Origin: Pelagibacteraceae bacterium AG-426-L23
GTDB taxonomy: Bacteria > Pseudomonadota > Alphaproteobacteria > Pelagibacterales > Pelagibacteraceae
DNA: 64,000 nucleotides
Direction: 5' to 3'
Assembly: GCA_003213115.1 (NCBI GenBank)
Contig: QCNU01000001.1
Coordinates: forward strand, 1-64,000
The number at the start of each line of letters is the position of its first letter. Positions within the stretch are counted from its first letter, which is position 1. The translations under genes and the position numbers were made by a program. The notes under the pieces are model-generated. The model was given only the letters and a program-made list of their open reading frames with translations, was not told the origin of the DNA and did no database searches. Positions 20,745 to 29,106 of this stretch are shown here, piece by piece.

Positions 20745-23517
20745 GAATAGTTCCTTTTATTATACTACTAGAAATTTTATTTAAACCAGTAGCGTTTGAA
20801 CCTTTAATCATCAAATAATCATTTTTTTTTACAACATTTGAAAAAACATCATCAAAATCATTTTTGTTTAGCAAAATATTTCCCTGTTTTTTTTTTGATA
20901 TATACTTATAAGTCTTTAATACTTTTTCTCCATATACAAATAGTTTATCTATATTAGAGCTGTTAATAATTTTTGACAGATTTTTATGGTAAAAATCCGA
21001 CTTGTTTCCCAATTCAAGCATATCTCCAAGTAAAACATACTTTTTATGATCTTTATCTTTTATTTTAGATAAATTCATAATTGCATTTTTTACTGAAAGT
21101 GGGTTTGCGTTATAGCTTTCATCTATAAGCTTGAACTGAGTTTTGTATCTTTTTACTTTATGAGTTTTACCCCTTCCTTTAAGTGATAATGTTTGATTGA
21201 AAAAATTTTTAATCTTATTAAAATCTAAATTTAAAATCTTTAAAACAGTAATACTGCAAAGAATATTATAAATATTTGATGCTTCAGTATTTCTAACTTT
21301 AAGCAATAAGGTTTCATCAAATATTCTTATTTTTAAATTTTTATATTTTTTATAATTTAAAATCTTTACTAAACGAACGTCTGATTTATTTGAATTACCA
21401 AATGATAAAACTTTTATTCCTCTTTTTTCAGCTAAACTTTTTAAAAAACTAAAAAATTTATCATCTCGATTTAAAATTAAACTTCCATCTTTATCAATAT
21501 TATTTATTATTTCCCCTTTTGCTTTTGCAATTTCTTTTACATTTTTAAAATTTTCAATATGAGCTTCGGCTATATTAGTAATGATACCTACATTTGGTCT
21601 TACTAATTTGGATAAATTGTTGATTTCTCCTTTTTTACTCATACCAATTTCAAAAACTCCGAATTTATGATTATTTTCCAAATTTGATAGACTAAAAGGC
21701 ACTCCATAATGGTTATTAAAAGATTTTGGAGAAAAACAAGTATCACCAAAAATTTTTAACATCTTTCCTAAAAGGGTCTTTACTGTAGTTTTCCCAGAAC
21801 TACCTGTTACCGCAATTATTTTTGCTTTTGAAAGAGTTCTTTTTAAAAATGCTAAATTGTTTAAAAATTTTATCGTGTTGTTACATTTTATTAGAAGACT
21901 TTTATTTCTAACTTTAATATTTTTCGATATCACGCAAAAATTTGCACCTTTTTTAATAGCTTCATTTACAAATTTATGTCCATCATTTCTGATACCCTTA
22001 ATAGCAATAAAAAGATTTCCCCTCTTTACTTCTTTTGAATTAAAAGAGACACCCTCAAAAGAAAATTTTTTATTTTTATTAACTATTTTTTTTAAAATTT
22101 CTGAATTAAGATGCTTGTTGTAATTACTTTTACTAAATTTTTTACCAATAAATTTCACATTTTTAATAATTGATCTATCAGATATATTTAAAATTTTTTT
22201 TCCATAATCTTGAGTTGTTTCATGACCTTTTCCGGCTATTAAAATTATTTCTTTAGGTTCGGATTTTTGCATTGCAAACTTTACCGCCTTGCTTCTGTTG
22301 CCAATTTCTAAATAATTAGCTTTTTTTAATTTTTTTATTATCATCTTTCTTATTTTTTTTGGACTTTCCCTTCTTGGATTGTCATCAGTTACATATATCT
22401 TATCAGTGAGTCGTCGAGCAATTTTAGCCATTTCTCCTCTTTTCCTTTGATCTCTCTCTCCACCACAACCAAACACTAAAGAAATTTTGCCTGTATAATT
22501 TTTTCTCAGTGATTTAAGAACTGTTGATAAGGCACCGGGTGTATGTGCAAAATCTATATAAACTTTAGAGTTATTTGGTAAAATTTTTATTAATTCCAAT
22601 CTGCCATCAACACTCTTAATTTTTTTAAGAGCTAAATCTATTTCTTTTTTTTTTAAACCACAAAGTTTTGCAGCTGCTATGGACATTAATAGATTTTTAA
22701 TTTGGAAACTTCCTATTAAAGAAATTTTTTGTTTTTTTATTTCAAAAAACTTGTTTGCCTTAATTATTTTTAAATTCCTATTATTTGCTATTTTTTTGAG
22801 CTTAAAATATTCTTTTATTTCGTCATCAACAATCATGCTTCTTTGTTTTTTTAACAAACGAGAAAAAAGTATCATTTTTGAATTAAAATAATTTTTCATA
22901 TTTTTATGATAATCCAAATGATCTTGGCTAAAATTAGTGAAAATTCCTGCTTTAAAATCAATTTTATTCAATCTTCCTTGCACTAAACCATGACTTGATG
23001 CCTCAAGAATTACGTTATTTATTCCAAGTTTTTTTAAATTATATAATTCTTTATGCATAGTAACTATATCAGGGCTGGTGAGATTCAACTTTTTTATAGC
23101 TTTATTCTTTTTAATACCTAGTGTTCCAATAGTTGCTACGGGAATTTTATTGGTATTTAAAATTTGATAGAAGAAATCAGCCACTGAGCTTTTTCCATTA
23201 GTGCCTGTGACTGCAAAAATATTTTTTGGCTTTTTTTCAAAAAATATTTCACAAACACTTGCTAATAATATTTTAGGATCTTTAGATTTGATTAAAGGTA
23301 TTTTTGTGTTTTCCTTTTTTACATTTCTAGAACAAACTACAGCAGCTGCTCCTTTTAAAATGGCGTCCTTTATAAACAAATTTCCATTAAATTCTCTCCC
23401 CTTAATTGCAAAAAAAATGTCTCCTCTTTTAACTTTTCTGCTGTCAAGAGATATGCCTTTAATTTTAATATTTCTAATATTTCGAGGTAAATTTTTAATT
23501 AGTTTTTTTAACAACAT
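20734..23517 (-). CDS. murEF: fused MurE-MurF ligase (two Mur ligases in one protein)
   Basis: One 927-residue frame carries two complete Mur ligases. Residues 1 to about 460 are MurE, which adds meso-diaminopimelate: P-loop VTGTNGKSS at 103-111, Mur fold IDFAHTPGAL near 321, and DDNPRRES at 378-385, the meso-DAP-recognising motif. Residues of about 470 to 927 are MurF, which adds D-Ala-D-Ala: N-terminal FEGVSFNSKEVKRGNLFIAIKG-type domain, P-loop VTGSSGKTT near 570, SFNNHYGVPFSLS, DESYNANPLSVKNAI and VLLGDMLELG. A short Lys/Asn-rich linker (about 455-485) joins them, with no stop. Such fusions are reported from a few other bacteria. The two enzymes act in turn in the pathway, so fusion could help pass the intermediate on. 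Confidence 0.93.
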   Translation of the reverse strand: MLLKKLIKNLPRNIRNIKIKGISLDSRKVKRGDIFFAIKGREFNGNLFIKDAILKGAAAVVCSRNVKKENTKIPLIKSKDPKILLASVCEIFFEKKPKNIFAVTGTNGKSSVADFFYQILNTNKIPVATIGTLGIKKNKAIKKLNLTSPDIVTMHKELYNLKKLGINNVILEASSHGLVQGRLNKIDFKAGIFTNFSQDHLDYHKNMKNYFNSKMILFSRLLKKQRSMIVDDEIKEYFKLKKIANNRNLKIIKANKFFEIKKQKISLIGSFQIKNLLMSIAAAKLCGLKKKEIDLALKKIKSVDGRLELIKILPNNSKVYIDFAHTPGALSTVLKSLRKNYTGKISLVFGCGGERDQRKRGEMAKIARRLTDKIYVTDDNPRRESPKKIRKMIIKKLKKANYLEIGNRSKAVKFAMQKSEPKEIILIAGKGHETTQDYGKKILNISDRSIIKNVKFIGKKFSKSNYNKHLNSEILKKIVNKNKKFSFEGVSFNSKEVKRGNLFIAIKGIRNDGHKFVNEAIKKGANFCVISKNIKVRNKSLLIKCNNTIKFLNNLAFLKRTLSKAKIIAVTGSSGKTTVKTLLGKMLKIFGDTCFSPKSFNNHYGVPFSLSNLENNHKFGVFEIGMSKKGEINNLSKLVRPNVGIITNIAEAHIENFKNVKEIAKAKGEIINNIDKDGSLILNRDDKFFSFLKSLAEKRGIKVLSFGNSNKSDVRLVKILNYKKYKNLKIRIFDETLLLKVRNTEASNIYNILCSITVLKILNLDFNKIKNFFNQTLSLKGRGKTHKVKRYKTQFKLIDESYNANPLSVKNAIMNLSKIKDKDHKKYVLLGDMLELGNKSDFYHKNLSKIINSSNIDKLFVYGEKVLKTYKYISKKKQGNILLNKNDFDDVFSNVVKKNDYLMIKGSNATGLNKISSSIIKGTIHVI

Positions 23518-25237
23518 AATTTTTATAAAACTCGTTGTTATTTATGGCTAAAATAGGTCCAATTTTTTCTATTATTTTGCCAGCCACATGCACAGAATTC
23601 CAACCAGCCTCGTTCCTTTTGATATTAGTCACTTTATAGCCACGATAATTATAAACCAATTCTGGCGCTGGTTTGGGCTCATCTAAAAGAACTAGTAAAA
23701 CATATTTTGGCTCATTCATAGGGAAAACGGATATAAAAGTATTAAGTTTCTTTTTTGAGTATTTGCCATAAAAAGATTTTTTAGCTGTTCCAGTCTTTCC
23801 ACCTACATCAAAACCAAAAACATCAGCTAAACTAGCGGTACCATTCTTATTAGTTACAACTTCCCTTAAAATCATATTTATTTGATTGCTTGTTGAATTT
23901 GATAAAACTTTTTCTTTAATATTTTTGCTAATTTTATTAAAATGTAATGTTGGAGTTACCAAAAACCCTCCATTAGTCATTGTAGCATACGCTGATGCTG
24001 CCTGAAGAGGAGTTGTAGTTATTCCATGACCAAAAGATATTGTTTCTAATTTACATTTATCCCATTTAAAGCTTAATGGTGTGCCAACCTCATCTAATTC
24101 GAAGTCTAACGTATTTAATAAATTAATATCATTAAGAAATTTTTTATATTTTTCTTCTCCGATTTTTTGAGCAACAATTGTCGAACCAATATTAGAAGAT
24201 CTTATAAGAATATCTTTTACCGATAAATCTTTTGGAAGCTCATCATGCTCTGATATCTTAAATTTTGAGCAATTTATACTTGATGGAATATTTTCTATGA
24301 TAGTTTCAGCGGTAAATAATTTCTCTTCCAAGGCTAGTGCTATCGTAAAAGTTTTAAATATCGAACCTAGTTCAAAAACTCCTTTTGTTATTTTATTAGT
24401 GTATTCTAGATTTGATATATCATTTCTTAAATTTATATTATAATCTGGCAAGGAAACTAGGGATAATACCTCTCCATTGTTAACATCCATAAGTAGACCC
24501 GCAGCTCCTATAGCATCAAAATCATTTAAAGATTTTTCTAACTCTTTTTTGATTAAAAATTGAATATTTGTATCTAATGTTAATTTTAAAGGTTCTTTTA
24601 TTTTCTCTAAGTTTTTAAGTTTTTTATCAAAATATTTTTCTACTCCAGAAATACCGTAATTATCATCATCTATCTGACCAAGAATATGGCTATATAATTC
24701 AGCATGAGGATATACCCTAGACTGAATAGGCTCAAATTTAATTCCCTTTTCACCCAAAGACCAAAGTTTATTTTTTTCATCATTTGTAATACGTTTTTTT
24801 AAATAAAAGTATTTATTATTTTTTAAATTTTTTTTAAGTGCGTCTTGAGAAATTTCAGGAAAATTTAATTGTATATTAATCAAAAATTTTTTTTTGTCTA
24901 AAATAAGATTTGGTTTTACTGCTGCATGGTACGACTTGATATTTCTAGAAATTAATTCTCCATTTCTATCAACTATATCTCTTCTTAAAGGTAAAAAATT
25001 TAATTCATTTTTTTTTGTCTCAAAAAAGTTTGGATTTTTTACAGATACGAATGTTATTTTAAGTGAGAAAATAGCTATTAAACAAAAAAAGAAGAAAAAT
25101 AAAATATAAACTCTATCTTCAGAAATTGGTGATTTATGAATTTTTTTTTGTTTTAAATTCGTTGCGATATAATCTTGAAAGTAAAAACTTCTTTGATTTT
25201 TATTAGCGCTTTTACTTTTCCTGTATTTTTTTATCAT
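23495..25237 (-). CDS. ftsI: septal peptidoglycan transpeptidase FtsI (PBP3)
   Basis: FtsI crosslinks peptidoglycan at the division site. The protein has a cytoplasmic N-terminus, one membrane span (about residues 45-68), a non-catalytic domain starting FLPLRRDIVDRNGELIS and a penicillin-binding transpeptidase domain. The active-site motifs are all present: S-x-x-K in LGSIFKTF, S-x-N in IRSSNIGST and K-T-G in GGKTGTAKKS. Length is 580 residues. It overlaps ftsL upstream by 26 bases and the murE/F gene downstream by 23. Confidence 0.95.
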   Translation of the reverse strand: MIKKYRKSKSANKNQRSFYFQDYIATNLKQKKIHKSPISEDRVYILFFFFFCLIAIFSLKITFVSVKNPNFFETKKNELNFLPLRRDIVDRNGELISRNIKSYHAAVKPNLILDKKKFLINIQLNFPEISQDALKKNLKNNKYFYLKKRITNDEKNKLWSLGEKGIKFEPIQSRVYPHAELYSHILGQIDDDNYGISGVEKYFDKKLKNLEKIKEPLKLTLDTNIQFLIKKELEKSLNDFDAIGAAGLLMDVNNGEVLSLVSLPDYNINLRNDISNLEYTNKITKGVFELGSIFKTFTIALALEEKLFTAETIIENIPSSINCSKFKISEHDELPKDLSVKDILIRSSNIGSTIVAQKIGEEKYKKFLNDINLLNTLDFELDEVGTPLSFKWDKCKLETISFGHGITTTPLQAASAYATMTNGGFLVTPTLHFNKISKNIKEKVLSNSTSNQINMILREVVTNKNGTASLADVFGFDVGGKTGTAKKSFYGKYSKKKLNTFISVFPMNEPKYVLLVLLDEPKPAPELVYNYRGYKVTNIKRNEAGWNSVHVAGKIIEKIGPILAINNNEFYKNYVVKKTN

Positions 25238-25547
25238 TCAAAAGCTTTTTAGTTGTCTTTCTTTTTTCTTTTTTAAAATCATCAATGCTAAAATAAATTT
25301 TTGAAAAATTTATACTCAAATATTCATCGTCGCTATATTCCAGAATTTTATTTGATAAATTTTCTGGAGATGAAAGATAAAAATATTCTAGTTGGGCTTC
25401 ATATAGATTATTATTAAGCTCACTAATTTTAATCTGTTGAGAATTAATATTTTTTTCTATTATTCTGGTTTGAGTTTTTATAAGTGCAGTTAAAAACATA
25501 AGAATAGAAAAAATAGTTATTGAAATAAATACCTTTTTTTTAAACAT
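25212..25547 (-). CDS. ftsL: FtsL-like bitopic division protein
   Basis: A 111-residue protein with a membrane span at about residues 5-23, followed by a helical, coiled-coil-like stretch ('RIIEKNINSQQIKISELNNNLYEAQLEYFYLSSPENL'). FtsL proteins are poorly conserved and are called by this layout and by position between rsmH and ftsI, which is exactly the place here. It should form a complex with FtsQ and an FtsB protein; no ftsB is seen in this window. The phrase 'YFYLSSPENLSNKIL' fits the end of the FtsL coiled coil in alphaproteobacteria. Confidence 0.8.
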   Translation of the reverse strand: MFKKKVFISITIFSILMFLTALIKTQTRIIEKNINSQQIKISELNNNLYEAQLEYFYLSSPENLSNKILEYSDDEYLSINFSKIYFSIDDFKKEKRKTTKKLLNDKKIQEK

Positions 25548-26556
25548 TTATCTTCTCCAAATCCAAATATCTTTTAAATTTTTTTTTAAGTTCGTCAGGA
25601 TTTTTAAATTGTTCATTATTTCTAATAATAAATCTTAATTTTGCTGATCTAGATTTTGGATTTATCTTTATTTCTTCAGGACTTGCTTTTAAGAATTTAC
25701 TATTATTTTTTTTAAATAAAATTGGAAATTGTGTTTCATCTTCTGGTAAATATCTTGATGGTTTAGACCTATTTTTTGAGTAATGATTAAAAAAAAATTT
25801 AATTATTTTATCTTCTATTGAATGAAATGTAACAACAACTATTTTTCCGTCTGTTTTTAAAAATTTGGTAGCCTTTGCTATTCCCTCAACTAATTCAGTA
25901 ATTTCTTTATTTACAAATATCCTTAAAGCTTGAAAAGTTTTAGTGCAAACATTAATTTTTTTCTTAAAAATTTTTCTTTTACTTGTTTCTATTATTTTAA
26001 CAAATTCTGGTACCAAGGAAATTCTTTTTTTTTCTCTAGCTCTTACAATATTTTTTGCAATACGTGATCCTTCTTTTTCTTCCCCGAAGGTTTTTATAAT
26101 TAATTTTAAATTTTTTTCATCAATTTCATTTAATACTTCTTCTGCTGATATTTCAGATAAACCCATATTCATGTCTATCTTTTTATTTGACTTAAAAGAA
26201 AAACCTCTATCTAAATCTAAAAGTTGATTAGTAGAAATTCCTAGATCAAATATAAAAGTATCTATATCGTTTTTCTTATTTACAATTAAATCAAGATTAC
26301 TAAATTTTTCATTATAAAATGAAAAACGTCCAGAAAATTTTTCTCTTAATTTTTCTGCTTCTGCTATTGCTCCCTTGTCTCTGTCTAAAGCTATAACTTT
26401 TGTGTTTGGAAATTTTAATAATTCTTTAGAATAACCGCCACCACCGAATGTACAATCAACAAAATTACCGCCCTTTTTTGGTGAGCAAATTTCAATTACT
26501 TCTTTTAACATCACTGGAAAATGAGGGGGATCCAGTGATGTTTGAGCGGCATTCAT
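25540..26556 (-). CDS. rsmH: 16S rRNA (cytosine1402-N4)-methyltransferase RsmH
   Basis: RsmH (MraW) methylates C1402 of 16S rRNA with S-adenosylmethionine. Family motifs: HFPVMLKEVIEICSPKKGGNFVDCTFGGGGYS at the start, ALDRDKGAIAEA, FIFDLGISTNQLLDLDRGFSF, TFQALRIFVNKE and VVTFHSIEDKIIKFFF. The length of about 338 residues is normal. I start at the ATG at 26556; a TTG three codons earlier is less likely. It follows ftsZ by 18 bases, whereas it normally follows mraZ directly. Confidence 0.95.
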   Translation of the reverse strand: MNAAQTSLDPPHFPVMLKEVIEICSPKKGGNFVDCTFGGGGYSKELLKFPNTKVIALDRDKGAIAEAEKLREKFSGRFSFYNEKFSNLDLIVNKKNDIDTFIFDLGISTNQLLDLDRGFSFKSNKKIDMNMGLSEISAEEVLNEIDEKNLKLIIKTFGEEKEGSRIAKNIVRAREKKRISLVPEFVKIIETSKRKIFKKKINVCTKTFQALRIFVNKEITELVEGIAKATKFLKTDGKIVVVTFHSIEDKIIKFFFNHYSKNRSKPSRYLPEDETQFPILFKKNNSKFLKASPEEIKINPKSRSAKLRFIIRNNEQFKNPDELKKKFKRYLDLEKINV

Positions 26557-26574
26557 TTTTGGCAAAATAAAACA

Positions 26575-28059
26575 TTAAAATTTTTGTTTTCTTAAAAAAG
26601 CAGGAATCTCAAATTCCTCTTCTTCGTTTACATTCTCTTGATCAAATAGTTTTTCATTTTGATCTTCTTTTTCAATGTTTGTGTCATTTGTTGAATCTTC
26701 TAGAGCATCGTTATCAACTGAAAATAATCTAGGTGTATTTTCGTCTTGCGCGGTATGAAGATTGTTTGTTGCAGGTGTGTCAGAAATTTTTGCACTCTCA
26801 TTGTTATTCTCAATGTAAGATGCATTTTCTAAAGAAACACCTGAGGTAGTATCGATTGACTGTTCATTACTTGCTTCTAAAGATTGGCTAGATTCCGTCT
26901 CTATATTAGTCAAATCCTCTTTCTGACTTTCCGACTCAAAAGTTTCCTCTAACTTTAAAGCTGTTGCGCCACTTATTGAATTAATGGCATTGCTCTCGAT
27001 ATGAGTGCTTTTAGAGAATAAACCATCTGAATAACCTGGGTTTCTATTTTGCATTCTGCTAACCATATTAAGAACAGTTTTTGAGTGTGGAGCTTCTCCA
27101 TCAAGAGCGGTTGCTACTATAGAAACTCTCATCTTCCCATTAAGACTTTCATCTTTAATAGCTCCAAATATTAATTCAGCTTCAGGATCAACTTCAGCTC
27201 TTATTTTATTTACAGCTTGATCTACCTCAAATAATTTTATGTCATCTCCGCCAGTTATGTTTACAAGTAAACCTTTAGCTCCTTTAAGAGAATAATCATC
27301 AATTAATGGATTATTCAAAGCAAGTTCAGTAGCAGCAAGTGCTCTATTTTCTCCTTCGCCCTCACCTGTTCCCATCATTGCTTTTCCCATTGAGCTCATA
27401 ACAGTTTCAACATCGGCAAAATCTAAATTTATTAAACCAGGTCTTACCATTAAATCTGTTACACTTTGGACTCCTTGTTTAAGAACATCGTTAGATAGCT
27501 CAAAAGATTGCTCAAAACCTGTGGACTCATTTGCGATTTTAAATAAATTTTGGTTTGGAACCAAGATTGAAGTATCAAGATGTTTTTTTAATTCTTCCCA
27601 CCCTTGCATTGCTCTACGCATTCTTTTTGGGCCTTCATAAGAAAATGGAAGAGTGATTACTCCCACGGTTAAAATATTTAATTCTTTAGCTGCACGCGCT
27701 ATAATATGTGAGGCGCCAGTACCTGTTCCACCGCCCATACCTGCAGTAATAAAAATCATATTACTTCCTTGAATGTAGCTCACTATCTCATTTAAAGACT
27801 CGTCTGCAGCAGCTTGACCGATATCGTGTTTAGCTCCTGCACCTAATCCTTTGGTAAGATTCATACCAATTTGGATTTTTGCATCTGCCTTGTTCATTTT
27901 TAGGTCTTGAGCATCAGTATTTACTGCAACAAACTCAACGCCTTGTAAACCTGCCTCTATCATTGCATCGATGGCATTACCCCCTGCACCGCCAACTCCT
28001 AAAACCAAAATTCTTGGTTTAAGCTCCTTAAGCTCTCCTCCTCCTATATTTATCGTCAT
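26575..28059 (-). CDS. ftsZ: cell-division GTPase FtsZ
   Basis: FtsZ is the tubulin-like GTPase that forms the division ring. The GTPase domain has VLGVGGAGGNAIDAMI, NTDAQDL, the tubulin signature GGGTGTGAS and NLDFADVETVMSSMG. A long acidic, Ser/Asn-rich linker (about 320-480) leads to the conserved C-terminal peptide EFEIPAFLRKQ, the docking site for FtsA and other partners. I start at the ATG at 28059. It overlaps the mraZ stop (ATGA) and has a strong AAAGGAGGGGG ribosome site just before it; the upstream ATG at 28086 would lie inside mraZ. Its place right after mraZ is unusual, since ftsZ normally follows ftsA at the far end of this cluster. Confidence 0.96.
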   Translation of the reverse strand: MTINIGGGELKELKPRILVLGVGGAGGNAIDAMIEAGLQGVEFVAVNTDAQDLKMNKADAKIQIGMNLTKGLGAGAKHDIGQAAADESLNEIVSYIQGSNMIFITAGMGGGTGTGASHIIARAAKELNILTVGVITLPFSYEGPKRMRRAMQGWEELKKHLDTSILVPNQNLFKIANESTGFEQSFELSNDVLKQGVQSVTDLMVRPGLINLDFADVETVMSSMGKAMMGTGEGEGENRALAATELALNNPLIDDYSLKGAKGLLVNITGGDDIKLFEVDQAVNKIRAEVDPEAELIFGAIKDESLNGKMRVSIVATALDGEAPHSKTVLNMVSRMQNRNPGYSDGLFSKSTHIESNAINSISGATALKLEETFESESQKEDLTNIETESSQSLEASNEQSIDTTSGVSLENASYIENNNESAKISDTPATNNLHTAQDENTPRLFSVDNDALEDSTNDTNIEKEDQNEKLFDQENVNEEEEFEIPAFLRKQKF

Positions 28060-28517
28060 TCCCCCTCCTTTGTTTGTTTTTCCCATTTTAATGATGATCT
28101 ATTTTTAAAAGCTTTTTTCTTTGCCAGTATTTTAAATTTTTCAAAATTTTTTGGCTCCCAAATTTGAAATGTTTTTCCAAGACCTACGAACAAAATCTCG
28201 TTTTTAATCTTTGCATGTTTAAGTAATTTGTCAGGAAACAAAACTCTTCCCTCACTATCAAACTGTAAGCTAACACTTTCAGACAAAACTGAAGTGGCAA
28301 AATAGTCTCTTTTTTCTTCAAATGGATTAAGTGTGTCTATGGTATTCGAGAGTTTTTCAATTCTATCCTGAGAACAGCCCTCTAAAGCTGAATAATTAAA
28401 TGACGGATAAGTTACAAAACCATTGTAGCCAAGAGAATTTAAGTGAGATCTAAAGGTTGCAGGCACTGAAACCCTCCCTTTTTTGTCTAATTTGTTTTCG
28501 TAACTTGATAAAAACAT
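28056..28517 (-). CDS. mraZ: transcriptional regulator MraZ
   Basis: MraZ is an AbrB-fold DNA-binding protein that controls its own division and cell-wall operon. The 153-residue protein has both half-motifs: SYENKLDKKGRVSVPATFR near the start and LQFDSEGRVLFPDKLL about residue 80. It is the first gene of the minus-strand operon. Repeats that match known MraZ boxes overlap a promoter about 100 bases upstream. The end of mraZ overlaps the start of ftsZ by four bases, so MraZ and FtsZ are probably made from the same message by coupled translation. Confidence 0.94.
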   Translation of the reverse strand: MFLSSYENKLDKKGRVSVPATFRSHLNSLGYNGFVTYPSFNYSALEGCSQDRIEKLSNTIDTLNPFEEKRDYFATSVLSESVSLQFDSEGRVLFPDKLLKHAKIKNEILFVGLGKTFQIWEPKNFEKFKILAKKKAFKNRSSLKWEKQTKEGE

Positions 28518-28607
28518 AATTTTTTAATTTTGGAGCGTAAAAAGACTCAATCAAAAAGTGTCTTGATAAAATCTCTTTATTTAACTTATCCAAATAACCC
28601 TCCTTAT

Positions 28608-28650
28608 TGGGATTTCATGGGATAGTATGGGTTTTATGTGGGGTAGTCAA
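28608..28650 (-). promoter_or_regulatory. mraZ promoter with overlapping MraZ operator repeats
   Basis: Read on the minus strand, TTGACT (28650-28645) and TACTAT (28627-28622) are exactly 17 bases apart, a good sigma70 promoter; transcription would start near 28615, about 100 bases before mraZ. On the plus strand, TGGG occurs at 28608, 28618, 28628 and 28639, three steps of 10, 10 and 11 bases. MraZ is known to bind TGGG-type direct repeats spaced about one helical turn, next to its own promoter. Here the repeats fill the spacer and flank the -10, so binding should block polymerase and repress the operon. In this case the TGGG strand is opposite to the mraZ coding strand. Confidence 0.7.
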
Positions 28651-28710
28651 TATAATAGTTTTTGTCAAAAGTGATACAAAAATAGAACATTTAAAGAGGA
28701 TATGAAGTTT

Positions 28711-29071
28711 TGCCAGACAGACTATAAGCCGGGTTCTGTCATTTAAGATATCATTTATCTAGCCTTTAATTCGCATTAAAGATCAAGCGGCTAACCCAGA
28801 TGACAAACTAAAGACTGTTTTTAGCATCATAAGATGCAGTGTCATCTCTATTTAGCCTTGCTCCGAGTGGGGTTTGCCAAGCGTTTTTTGTTACCAAAAA
28901 ACCGGTGTGCTCTTACCACACCTTTTCACCCTTGCCTTGATTAGGCGGTCTATTTTCTGTGGCACTATCCCTAAGGTCACCCTCGCCAGTCATTAACTGG
29001 CACTGTGTCTTTACGGAGCCCGGACTTTCCTCTATTAAAATAATTAATAGCGATAATCCATCTATCTGGCA
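28711..29071 (-). ncRNA. rnpB: RNase P RNA (bacterial type A)
   Basis: RNase P RNA is the catalytic part of the enzyme that trims the 5' ends of tRNA precursors. On the minus strand the gene has the universally conserved GAGGAAAGTCCGGGCTCC (near 29037-29018), a GGGTGAAAAGGTG-type stretch, ACAGAACCCGGCTTATAG near the 3' end, and P1 closing pairs TGCCAGATAG (29071-29062) with CTGTCTGGCA (28720-28711). About 360 nt is a normal size. The exact ends are set by P1 pairing and could be off by a few bases. It lies between ampD and the mraZ operon. Confidence 0.95.
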
Positions 29072-29076
29072 GACAC

Positions 29077-29105
29077 TATGTATTTGCTTGTTTAAGCAAA
29101 ATCAA
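29077..29105 (-). promoter_or_regulatory. candidate rnpB promoter
   Basis: On the minus strand TTGATT (29105-29100) and TACATA (29082-29077) are 17 bases apart, and the expected start (about 29070) coincides with the first base of the rnpB P1 stem. The spacer holds a 7-bp inverted repeat (TTTGCTT-N4-AAGCAAA). The -10 is weak. The good fit of the start point is the main support. Confidence 0.4.
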
Positions 29106-29106
29106 G

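Noticed and set aside
28060-28086. Upstream ATG at 28086 as the ftsZ start
   Set aside because: It lies inside mraZ; the ATG at 28059 has a strong ribosome site and an ATGA overlap with the mraZ stop.
29083-29100. TTTGCTT-N4-AAGCAAA hairpin as the ampD terminator
   Set aside because: No T run follows on the minus strand, and the repeat falls exactly in the spacer of the likely rnpB promoter.
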